DNA of 64,000 nucleotides, taken from Cordilura impudica. Taxonomy: Eukaryota; Arthropoda; Insecta; Diptera; Scathophagidae. The stretch lies in the NCBI GenBank assembly GCA_963682025.1, contig OY821517.1:339881644-339945643 (forward strand), read 5' to 3'. The notes under the pieces were generated by a model. That model was given only the letters and a program-made list of their open reading frames with translations, had not been told where the DNA came from and did no database searches. Shown here piece after piece: positions 1 to 9,639 of the stretch. Numbering within the stretch: position 1 is the stretch's first letter; every line of letters starts with the position of its first letter. Position numbers and translations under genes: made by a program.

Positions 1-147
1 CGTGAATATCTGTAGTGCGGTTTCCCTGCGCCAGAGCAAGACCCACCCATTCGGCGAGCTAAGCCCCACGCCAGCACGTGCGACCAGCAAAGGCTCAGGG
101 AAATAGGAAACGGAAGTTCCACCAAACCGCACCATTACAAGTTCCAT
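1..147 (-). other. GC-rich edge segment with an open minus-strand frame (possible partial exon)
   Basis: About 57% GC in a region that is otherwise near 25-30% GC. On the minus strand a frame opens at an ATG (145-147) and stays open for 49 codons to the window edge. It contains hydrophobic stretches and the segment GLSSPNGWVLLWRRE. The two ends of the block are weakly complementary (GCGGTTTCCCTG against CAGGGAAATAGG). I recognise no family. It could be the start of a host exon or the 5' region of a GC-richer retroelement. The composition shift is seen directly; the coding call is inference. Confidence 0.25.
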
Positions 148-394
148 TAAATTAGTTTTGCACCATAGATAGAAACTATTAAGATCATCTTTAAGATATT
201 TGTGATCAGATTTTTCGTCATAACTCAAAAATATTTAACGTCGTCAGTGTACGTTAAATCGGTTTTTGAAGCCCGATAGAACTTGAAAGATAAATACATG
301 ATTGATTGATGTATAAAATAAGGTTGCTCTTAATTTATGATATATAAAAAAATACACTTTTCGAAAAAAGTGCAAATAAAATGCGGCATTTTTC
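148..394. other. AT-rich spacer, nothing recognised
   Basis: I see no gene, no clear repeat and no structured element in this stretch. Confidence 0.5.
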
Positions 395-690
395 GTCAGA
401 AAAGAAAACGTCATTAGTTACACATAGTCAAGCACAGTCACGGAGAGATTTAAAACGGATTTCTCCTCATCCAATCAATTTGAAACTTGGTAGATATACT
501 TGCCGTAAATAAATATTAACTTCGACATAGTCACGCATAGTCACGCACAGTCACTTAGGGATTTAAACACCATTTCTCATCATCTGACTGATCTGTCCAT
601 AGACTTGTTGTGACCAAAGATTAAAAACTGATATACATATGGAAAGCAAGAGTTTTAATAAAAACTTTGTTTTTATGGGTTAGATTATTT
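395..690. repeat. Dispersed repeat with internal duplication (copy 1)
   Basis: Two imperfect direct units are visible, each with AGTCA(A/C)GCACAGTCAC followed by a GGATTTAAA-like run, at about 427-490 and 536-600. The 3' part (about 595-690, including the complement of ACAACAAGTCTATGG and GTTTTTATGGGTTAGATT) recurs inverted at 9293-9375. It therefore belongs to an interspersed family with another copy 8.7 kb away. No coding capacity is seen. Confidence 0.45.
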
Positions 691-837
691 ATATAAAAAA
701 AATCTGTACGACTTAAAAAACTCAATTTTGGGATTTGAATTAAAACTTGAACCTTAAGGTTCTTAAAGGACTTTGGCAGTTATTTTCTTTACTTATCTAT
801 GTAAAGCAGTTGCTTTTTAACATCTTAAAACTTCTGT

Positions 838-1190
838 TTGCTATTTTTGCCGTTTTTTTTTTATTTAGTTCATTTCAATTTTTTTTTTTTGCATTTCATT
901 TTTATTATAACGACCCTTAAATATAAATTTTTTGCCGATGCCTTTTTTTTGCACATTACTACTACTTCAGCCAAAGCAGTACGAATGTGTATCTGTGCGT
1001 GTGTGTGTGTGTATGTAAGTATATTCTGGTGTATTGTAATGAGATTTATTTTATATATTTTGTTGTTGTGTATATAACTTTTACAAGTTTTGTCGTCAAT
1101 TCCTACTCATCGTTGTCGTTCTCATACTTCTCGTCCTCGTACTCGTCCTTGTCGTTGGCATCATCGTCATCGTCATCAAATGTGTAACGT
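838..1190. repeat. Simple-sequence cluster: T tracts, (GT)n and CGT/CTC trinucleotides
   Basis: Runs of T at 850-960, a (GT)n tract near 993-1015, and a pyrimidine-rich imperfect trinucleotide tract (CGT/CTC/CAT) at about 1100-1181. Short open frames across it are poly-Phe or poly-Ser artefacts. Confidence 0.6.
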
Positions 1191-1230
1191 TGTTTTGTGA
1201 CTATTTCCGTTTGTTATTTGTTTCTTTGGA

Positions 1231-1319
1231 ATGTTGATACTGCCACCACCGTCACCGCCGAAGCCATCACCATCTACAATGCTCGACATTTATGACCATT
1301 ACAATACAATATCGAACCT
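1231..1319 (+). other. Short proline-rich open frame ending at a splice-donor-like site (candidate exon)
   Basis: An ATG at 1231 opens a frame reading MLILPPPSPPKPSPS and continuing about 30 codons to a CTT|GTGAGT sequence at 1317-1325, a good match to an insect 5' splice donor. Local GC is clearly above the surroundings. No homologue is recognised and no acceptor or partner exon was found, so this is only a candidate. Confidence 0.18.
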
Positions 1320-1325
1320 TGTGAG

Positions 1326-2296
1326 TACATCTTTATATTATTTTATATGTTGGCTTCATATAAAAAACCATAAAAAAAAATCCCTAATAACAATCAAAAA
1401 GTTGACGGTGGAGCTGAGAGGTTGGCCTGGTGTGGTTCTTAGGTCGTTGTGTTTGTGTTGGCTGACTGTGCCACGTAGTTAAGAATGTTTCAATAAAATG
1501 TATTCGAATGTTATGCGAATTGAGATTTTAGCATAAGAAACGCATTTAAATTTGTTACACTCACGTTTTATGTCCAACTCAAATGCTGCCTCTCTACATG
1601 TTCTTTCTTGTCTTACTGACTGGTGTTGGTGGGCATGCTTTAGTATGCTGGTCTTGGGCTACTGTATGTTACTTTTGCAGGACTTTCACATTCAGCTATA
1701 AATTGTTTTTTTCTTTTTTATTTATATAAAGTTGTAAATGGTTTGACTTTTTACCTCTTGGAATAATATAAAAAATACAAATAAAGGGAATATAAAAAAT
1801 CCGGATAAAAATGATGAAGACAGTGGGACAAATAAAATTGTTTCTCTGAGCTTTGAAGTTATTAGTTTGTCACAGCAGAAGAAAGAACAGTAGGACACAT
1901 TTAATAATTATTATTATAATTATATATAGTTTTTTTTTTTTTTTTAAATTAAGTTCTACATAATCTTAATGGTAAAAAAAAGTACAAAAATTTAGCAAAC
2001 AATCAAAAGTTTTTTTTACCAACAAATTTTATAGAAAATTTAAATAGACTTGTAAATGTTTTCATACGAAATGATACATTTTAATACAGTTTTTTGTTTG
2101 GCAAGAATTTTTTCCCTTAGTTAGACTAACGTTACTTTCGCCTAGAAAATTTATTTAGACAACACTCAATATAAATTTTCTAGACGAACGTAGCGTTTAG
2201 TTATAGAATAAGGACAATTCTTTCATCAAAACCTCTAGACAATGAAAAACTATCTTTAAAATTTTTTTTTCTTCTTTGAAAAAACGTTTAATTTTA
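1326..2296. other. AT-rich sequence, no feature recognised
   Basis: Unique-looking AT-rich DNA with A/T homopolymers. No open frame with protein-like composition, and no repeat boundaries could be placed. Confidence 0.5.
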
Positions 2297-2778
2297 AACA
2301 AATGAGAGGTGTTAAATTCGGTTATGCCGAATCCTCGACTCCTTCCACCTGGTTGTTATGTTTATATTAACATCTGTAAAAAATGTAAACAAAATATTAG
2401 AAAAAGTAAACAATTTGATAAACTAAGTAATAAAAAATTATTACAAGAAGCACACTGACTTTTTAGCATTTTTTTTTAGAGGTGCCTCTATATTTTAGAA
2501 CATATTTTGGTACAGTGATGCCCAATTTACCCTATTTTCAATATGCACATGCTTGAAACAATGGCAAACAATATCTTCCTTCCTTTATCCAGGTTAATGG
2601 TTTAGTTTGTGAATGAGCGTAATTTTAACAGACAGAGAGACAGACGAACTTCGGTACATCGACTCAAAGTGTTATAAGGATCAGGAATATATATACCAAA
2701 ATTAATTTTTCGATGCTTTACGAAAGTAGAGACAAACTGATATACAGTCTCTGTACAGTGGCGTGGAAGGTATAAAAA
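2297..2778 (+). mobile_element. Helentron/DINE-like short interspersed element, family B
   Basis: Starts AACAAATGAGAGGTGTTAA, followed by the hairpin AATTCGGTTATGCCGAAT (2315-2332). The body includes AATGTAAACAAAATATT. A GACA-rich tract (about 2630-2650) follows the core GTGAATGAGCGT. The same start, hairpin and core recur at 54600-54747 (inverted), 55615-56182 and 62605-63110. A terminal hairpin plus an internal GACA/GTCC microsatellite is the organisation described for dipteran DINE-1/mini-me non-autonomous Helentrons. The class is inferred; the family itself is seen. Confidence 0.6.
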
Positions 2779-3476
2779 TAGGAAAAAATTTCATCAAAAT
2801 ATTTTTTTCACCTCAAATAATTCGCCGCTCTAAAGTGTTGTATGTCAACTAAAAATTTTAATTTAAAAAATTGAGACAGTAATTCGTTTTAATTTAAAAA
2901 ATATATTTATCTTAAAAATTTTTGTTTATCTTGTATAGTTTTTTCAATTAAAATCTGTTTTCACCTTTTAAATTTTAGTTTATTAAATCATTTTTTATTT
3001 AAAAACAAATTTTTCTGTGGAACAGGCGTCATTATATATTATTAAAACATTAAAACATTATTATGTATTGTAATTATTTATTCAATAATAATTTGTTTGT
3101 CATAAGAATTATTACCACGACTGTATTTGTGTTAAATTTGAATTTTTTTTTTTTTTCATTCAGTTGAATGTCATTTTTATTTAATAATTCGATTTCAATG
3201 TCTATTTTTTTCTCACTTAATGCCTTAATGTCTTTTGTCATATCTTTGCGTATTTAAGAAGTGAAGAAAATAAAATTGTTCATTCTTTTCTGATTTGTTG
3301 AATAATAAACATCTTATAACAAAAAAAAGAAAAACAAAAGCCTTCGTCCTTATTTCATATTTCATAAAATTTAAAAATAATAAAAATAAATAAATAAAAT
3401 TAATAGGTTAATAAACTAATTGGACGCTTGTCTTTCTGTTCATGCCACGAAATATAATTTACTATAATAATAGTAA
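2779..3476. other. AT-rich sequence with sparse CACCTC-type motifs
   Basis: No gene. It contains a few TTTTTCACCTCAAA-like words that resemble the decayed array beginning near 3.9 kb, but they are too sparse to call. Confidence 0.4.
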
Positions 3477-3838
3477 CTAGCAGATTCCAGCACTCGAAAT
3501 TCGAGTGCAAATTCTAGGAAATTTTATTTTTTCATTTATTAAAGACCCTAAAGTTATGCCTCACAATTCAACTCATTTTAAATGAAGAAAACAAGCTCAA
3601 CACATTAACACAAACACATTAACAAATTTAATAAACACACACATAGCGTGGTATAATTTTATGTATGTGTTAGTAGAAACTTTAAACGATCATAACTCCA
3701 AAAAAAAATCCAAACGATGGAAATCTGTAAAATCTGGGTAACAGCTAAAAATAAATACCTTTAAAATGTTAAAATCGGAGTTAAACTGTGAAACTTACAT
3801 CGGTCACAAGAAATCGCCTTGCCTATTAATATTATAGA
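3477..3838 (-). mobile_element. Short non-autonomous Helitron (copy A)
   Basis: Read on the minus strand it starts TCTATAATATTAATAGG (3838 downward) and ends with the perfect hairpin GCACTCGAA-A-TTCGAGTGC (3490-3508), then 9 nt and CTAG (3477-3480). These are Helitron hallmarks: 5'-TC, and a 3' hairpin followed by CTRR. A second copy lies at 39173-39604, a 3' end at 56536-56567, and a 5' tip at the right window edge. No coding sequence. Confidence 0.65.
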
Positions 3839-3899
3839 TTAGTGGACAGCTTGGACGGACTCGTCTGGTGTTGTCCTTACTTATTAATTATACCATACC

Positions 3900-4975
3900 T
3901 TATAGAGTCTCAAACCCTACATAATTTTAAAGATTCTTATTTTCACCTTAGAAATTTTATTCACTTCATAAATTTTATTTTTCCTTTAAATTTTTTAAAT
4001 TTTATTTTCTTCTTTAAAAAAAAAAATAAAAAATTTTATTTAATTCAAAAATTTTATTTTGAATTATTTATTTTGAATTAAAAAAGAATTATCATAAATT
4101 TAAAACAAAAAAAAATTTTATTAATTCAAAAATATTTTCACTTTATAAATTGTATTTACCACTTTACATTGACTTAATTTCATATTATTTCATTTTATTC
4201 TTCAAATAGGAAAAACAAAAATGTTTACATAAAAAATTTTATTCACCACAAAGTTTTTCGCACCTCTAAAATTATCACACAAATTTTTATTTTGACCTCA
4301 AAAATTTTATTTTCTACTTTAAAACAGTTTTATTTCAATTTAATCACCTTCCTTTCACTGCATAAAAATGAGGCTTCCCCTCAAGTTGACCTCAAAATAA
4401 TGTTTTAACTCAAAAATCTGTTTATACCAAAAAAATGTTTATTATTTTTTTAAAATAAAATTCACCTCAAGAATTTTTTCTCTTTGAAAAATCCTTTCTG
4501 AAATTTATTTCGCATCCAACAATTTTTTTCAACTTTAAGAGTTTTCACCTCGAAAAGACAACCTCTAAAATTGGCATGCAAAACGTACATTACATTAACA
4601 ATTTTGAAAATTTTTCACCTCAACAATTATTTTACTCCCTAAAACATTGTTCGTTTTAAAATTTATTTCACCCTAAAAAAATTTTCTGCCTTCAATTAGT
4701 TGTTCACCTCAAAAAATTATAAACATAACATATTTTTTGAATTGTGATTTAAATAAATTTAATTTTTATTTGTCAAAAAAAAAAAAATTATTAAAAAATC
4801 TTGAAATTAAAAATCACAAAAATTTTTTCACTTATTTTTAACAACAAAATAATAATATTTACCTTAAAATTGTTTCAACTTAAGATTGTTTCAACTCTTA
4901 AATTTTCTTATCTGCCTCAAATAAACTGTATTGACCTCTTAAATTTTCTTTTCTTTTTAAAATAGAAAAAAAAAA
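3900..4975. repeat. Decayed tandem array, CACCTCAAAAATTTTAT-type unit (block 1)
   Basis: The words CACCTCAAAAATTTT, TTATTTTCACCTT and ACCTCTAAAAT recur every 20-30 bases across the block, strongly diverged from one another. The same vocabulary fills 7.6-9.3, 9.6-11.85 and 12.7-13.9 kb. Together these look like the remains of one ~10-kb satellite-like region with a roughly 20-25-bp unit. No coding sequence. Confidence 0.55.
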
Positions 4976-5160
4976 AATCATGCGAGTCCGATCACAGGGG
5001 AGATGTGTAAACATTTAGTAATTGAAGATTTTTTTATGGCACTTTTTTAAAATCAAACAGAAAGCGTCATCTATGTATCTATGTATAGCACAATAAACAC
5101 CAGAGGCTCTGCTAATACAAAAATATCTATTATATTTATTATTTCAACCGGTTAATTTTT
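4976..5160 (-). repeat. Half of a dispersed ~300-bp element (end A side)
   Basis: Contains GCGAGTCCGATCACAGGGGA, then GATGTGTAAACATTTA, then AAACAGAAAGCGTCATCTATGTA. These match, inverted, the segment 37985-38135. The other half of the same element is found at 7456-7610, so the element appears split by the heptamer satellite and an inserted interspersed repeat. Confidence 0.5.
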
Positions 5161-6298
5161 AATTTTTTATTTTTCAATTTTCGTTTTTCATTTATCGTTT
5201 TTCATTTTTTATTTTTCATTTCTTATTTTTTTAATTTTTGGTTTTTCGTTTTTAATATATTATTTTTAATTTTTTCTGTTTTATTTTTAATTTTAAAATT
5301 TTAATTTTTAATTTTTAATTTTTAATTTTTAATTTTTAATTTTTAATTTTTAATTTTTAATTTTTAATTTTTAATTTTTAATTTTTAATTTTTAATTTTT
5401 AATTTTTAATTTTTAATTTTTAATTTTTAATTTTTAATTTTTAATTTTTAATTTTTAATTTTTAATTTTTAATTTTTAATTTTTAATTTTTAATTTTTAA
5501 TTTTTAATTTTTAATTTTTAATTTTTAATTTTTAATTTTTAATTTTTAATTTTTAATTTTTAATTTTTAATTTTTAATTTTTAATTTTTAATTTTTAATT
5601 TTTAATTTTTAATTTTTAATTTTTAATTTTTAAATTTTAATTTTTAATTTTTAATTTTTAATTTTTAATTTTTAATTTTTAATTTTTAATTTTTAATTTT
5701 TAATTTTTAATTTTTAATTTTTAATTTTTAATTTTTAATTTTTAATTTTTAATTTTTAATTTTAATTTTTAATTTTTAATTTTTAATTTTTAATTTTTAA
5801 TTTTTAATTTTTAATTTTTAATTTTTAATTTTTAATTTTTAATTTTTAATTTTTAATTTTTAATTTTTAATTTTTAATTTTTAATTTTTAATTTTTAATT
5901 TTTAATTTTTAATTTTTAATTTTTAATTTTTAATTTTTAATTTTTAATTTTTAATTTTTAATTTTTTATTTTTAATTTTTAATTTTTAATTTTTAATTTT
6001 TAATTTTTAATTTTTATTTTTTAATTTTTAATTTTTAATTTTTAATTTTTAATTTTTAATTTTTAATTTTTATTTTTAATTTTTAATTTTTAATTTTTAA
6101 TTTTTAATTTTTAATTTTTAATTTTTAAAATCTTATTTTTGATTTTTATTTTTCTTTTTTTATTTCTCATTTGTCGTTTTTCGTTTTTATTTTTTATTTT
6201 TCATTTTTCATTTTTCATTTTTCATTTTTCATTTTTAATTTTTTAATATTAATTTTTTCATTTCCCATTTTTTATTTGTCATCTTTTATTTGTCATTT
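5161..6298. repeat. AATTTTT heptamer satellite (about 118 copies) with degenerate edges
   Basis: From about 5290 to 6127 the sequence is an almost uninterrupted tandem of the 7-mer AATTTTT (roughly 118 units) with rare slips (for example near 5631, 5760, 5965, 6016, 6070). Both edges (5161-5289, 6128-6298) grade into TTTTTCATTTTT-like degenerate units. The homogeneous core implies recent slippage expansion or unequal exchange. No strand-specific feature is seen. Confidence 0.9.
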
Positions 6299-7088
6299 TT
6301 ATACCCTATACCACTATGTGGTTTGGGTATAATGACTTTGTGCTGCTGTTTGTAACAACCAAAAATTTTTGACCTACACCCATCTTTAATTATACCGATC
6401 GAATCAGAATCACTATCTGATTCGATTTAATAATGTCCGTCCGTCCGTCGTCCGTCCGTCTGTGTGTCCATGTAAAGCTTGTAATCAAACTGCAGGTCGC
6501 AACTATGAATATATTTTGATCAAACTTCGTATTTAATCTTCTATCGGCAATGGGATGAACGCTGTTGAAACTGGTGAGAATCGGTGCCTGTTCAGACCTA
6601 GCCCCCATACAAATGACCCCTATGAAATCAACATATATTGCCATAAGATCCAAATTATCATATAAATCTTAGTCAAATTGGGTTTGTATATATATATTAC
6701 ATCCATTAATCAGTAGTCCAAAAATGATCCCTATTGGACAACTCTTAGTCATAGGCCCCATATAGAGCTGCTCCCCGATCTTCACTTAAATCTATCAAAA
6801 AACAAAAATATTGCACTGATTCTTCTCAAATTTTGTTTGTATATATTTTTGCAAAATACATGAGACTTTACCAGACATGGTCAGGATCGGTCCATTTTTG
6901 GGCCTAGTCCCCATATAGATATAGCATCCGATATGAACTTTTTCATATCTGCAGCCGAAAAAATTAATAAAAATCCCACTCAAATTTGGTTTATGCTTAT
7001 TTTCTATATCCAGTTAGTTGGGTCTCTAAACGCATGGTATAGGGTATCGTATAGTCGGTCTAGACCGACTATAATTTTCTTACTTGTT
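6299..7088 (-). mobile_element. Helentron/DINE-like element, family A (copy 1)
   Basis: The left end reads ATACCCTATACCACTATGTG and the right end carries the perfect palindrome TAGTCGGTCTAGACCGACTA followed by TTACTTGTT. A (GTCC)n/(GTCTG) tract sits at 6433-6462. The ends share the inverted word ATACCCTATACCA. Three further full copies lie at 11854-12624, 28154-28955 and 28992-29762, giving the boundaries by comparison. Open frames inside are conserved only because the copies are similar; no protein family is recognised. It sits in T-rich satellite DNA, consistent with T|T insertion. Confidence 0.8.
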
Positions 7089-7455
7089 ATTTTTCATTTT
7101 TATCTTTCATTTTTCATTTTTAATTTTTTTTTTTTATTTTTCACTTTTTATTTTTCATTTTCCATTTTTTATTTTCCATTTTTTATCTTTCAATTTTCAT
7201 TTTCCAATTTTTGTTTTTCATTTTTTATTTTTCATTTTTAATTTTTTATATTTAATTTTTTACTTTATATTTTTCATTTTTAAATTTTTATTTTTCATTT
7301 TTTATTTATCTTTTTTTATTTTTCATTTTTCTTTTTTCTATTTTTAATTTTTCGTTTTTCTTTTTCGTTTTTAATTTTTCATTTTTAATTTTTTATTTTT
7401 CATTTTTCATGTTTTATTTTTCATTTTTAATTTTTGTTTTTAATTTTTCATTTTC
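7089..7455. repeat. TTTTTCATTTTT-type low-complexity array
   Basis: Degenerate 8-10-bp units of T runs separated by CAT/TAT. An equivalent array lies at 35070-35465, in the same position relative to the following conserved segment (ends in TTTTCAAACGGGTTA here and TTTTCAAACAGGTTA there). It therefore appears to be an internal part of the flanking dispersed element. Confidence 0.7.
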
Positions 7456-7610
7456 AAACGGGTTATTACATATCAGAATTTTTTCACCAATACAATCATA
7501 AGTCACACCGAATTTGTCTTACGGCTCACATGTTACGCTGTTTTTGTGATTGTATTGTGAAATAGAAATTTACCCCCTGCGCGTTTAGATGTTTGCACTT
7601 AAAAAAAATC
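7456..7610 (-). repeat. Other half of the dispersed ~300-bp element (end B side)
   Basis: Contains CAATACAATCATAAGTCACA, GGCTCACATGTTACGCT and CCCCCTGCGCGTTTAGATGTTT. It is matched by 35467-35622 in the same orientation and by 37835-37960 inverted. It ends in the GATGTTTACACATC-type word. Confidence 0.55.
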
Positions 7611-9290
7611 CCCAAAAATTTGACATTAAAAAATTTGTTTATTTTTTTTCTTCAAAATTATTATTCTTATTTTCGAAAGAAATATTTATTTTCGGTTTTA
7701 TTTTCACCTCAAAAATTTTATTCACCTCAAAATATTTTGAGCTTCTAATTTTTTTTTTTACCATTTGTTCCTGCATTCATTTTATTTTCTGTTTTAAACA
7801 GAACAGAAGCATATAATAAATTTCGACAAAATTTTATTCGCCTTAAAAAATTTAATTCACCTCAAAAATTTCTTCTCTTCAAAGTTTGACATTAAAAATT
7901 TTATTCACCTCAACAATTTTTTCTCACCAAGTTTAACATTAAAAATTTGTTGTCATCAACATTTTATTTTCTCCTTAAAATTATTTTTATACTAAAATAA
8001 ATCATCGCAATTTTTTTTGTTTTCACCTCTCTATTTTATTCACCGTATAAGTACTGTTTTCTGCTTTAAGTAAATATTATTTTCTTTCATCTGCCTCATA
8101 AGTTTTATTTTCTTCTTAGCAAATATCATCTCAAAAAGCTGACATTAAGATTTTATTTACCTCAACAAATTCCTTTCCTTGAAAATTTTATTTGCTAATC
8201 TAAATCATTTTTATTTTTAAAATATATTTTTTATTTTAAAGATTTTTATTATAACGCTGCATTCACATCAACAAATTTTTTACTAATATATATTTGTTTT
8301 ATCCCAATAATTATTTATGTTTTGTTTCATGTGTATAAAATTGTAATAAAAGATTGGATAATTTTTTATAATTTAAATTGAAGCAACTGCTTTCGAACTA
8401 CACGAGTTGTTACTCAACTATTTAACTGAAACGCTAAGAATACGAGAATTGTACAATTTTCTTCTTATTTACTATTCATAAATTGATCAAAATTTTTTCT
8501 GCTTAAAACAATTTAAATTTTCTTCTTTACATAAATTTTTTTCTCCTCAAAAACATTGTTCACCAAATTTTTTTTTCATAATCTCTAAAATATTTTTTCA
8601 CCTCAAACACGTTTTGCTCTTCAACATTTTCATTTTAATATAAAGATTTTTATTCACCTCAAAAATTTTATATATTTTATAATTCTATTTTCTTCCCATC
8701 TGAAAAAAGAAACTAAAGTGCTTAAAGTTTTTTGTTTTGTTCTCAATAATATCAAATTTTGTTAGCTTTACAAATTTATCTCGCTCAATAAATAAGTTTA
8801 CTTCTTAAAATCGCCTTGAGTTCTAGAAGTATTTTGTCATATTGCTTTCACCAACGTATAAGATAGTAATTCACCTCAAATTTGTTACTCCTCATAAATA
8901 CTTTTTTGCTAAATAATTTTCATCCCAATAAAAGAACTATAGATTGTGTGGGATTTAAAAGACAATTTCTTATATTTCAAGACACTATTTTCCTTATTGG
9001 AAAGATATTTCCTTTAAGATAAATATGGATTTGAAATGAACCCATTATCATAACGATAATACTACTGTACTCATAGGAATTAAAAGAAGAGAAGTAGTGT
9101 CCTTTCGAACCATAAACATCCTTATAAATTTAAATTATATTATCGTCTCTAATTCTATATCCTCAAATCTTAAGTAGGAGGTTTAAACATTAAGCATATC
9201 AAAAATAAAATAAGAAAATAAACGTCGTGATAAACTTAAAAAAGGAGGGTACATTTTATGTTACAACGAAGTTGTAGAGCAATCAGATTT
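7611..9290. repeat. Decayed CACCTCAAAAATTTTAT array (block 2)
   Basis: The same recurring words as at 3.9-5.0 kb (for example near 7707-7735, 7855-7915, 8020-8040, 8590-8660, 8870). Towards 8940-9290 the array fades into AT-rich sequence with no recognisable feature. Confidence 0.5.
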
Positions 9291-9292
9291 TA

Positions 9293-9480
9293 AATAATCT
9301 AACCCATAAAAACAAAGTTTTTATTAAAACCCCAAAATTAATCTATTCTCACAACAAGACTATGGGCCAAGTTTCAGATCAATTGGTCGAGGGGGATTGG
9401 GATTGCCTTATGGCAGGCAGACAGACAGACAAACAGACAGAGAGTATGAGTTAAAAGAAAGAGTTTGAGGAATAGTTAAT
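9293..9480. repeat. Dispersed repeat (copy 2, inverted relative to 395-690) with CAGA tract
   Basis: ACCCATAAAAACAAAGTTTTTATTAAAA and CACAACAAGACTATGGGCC segments match the inverted copy at 595-690. A CAGACAGACAGACAAACAGACAG-like tract follows at 9416-9440. A short core followed by a GACA/CAGA tract is again a DINE/mini-me-like arrangement, but the ends are not defined. Confidence 0.5.
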
Positions 9481-9639
9481 GCTCTATCACCAGCGATTCT
9501 TATGTTCGGTTGTCTGCCTGGCTCTCTGTTTGTTGCAATAACTAATACAGCCAACAATTGTGGTTACTGGTATTGCTCAAAATATCAATTGTTTTCCAGA
9601 GCATTTTACGATTAAAAATGTCAAAAACCTTTAAAATTT

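Noticed and set aside
6390..6653. An ~85-codon frame (DLMAIYVDFI..CMGARSE..) conserved in several family A copies
   Set aside because: It is kept because the element copies are similar; it runs through the (GTCC)n tract as RRTDGRTD and matches no protein family.
6933..7347. Phe-rich open frames
   Set aside because: Translation of the TTTTTCATTTT low-complexity array.
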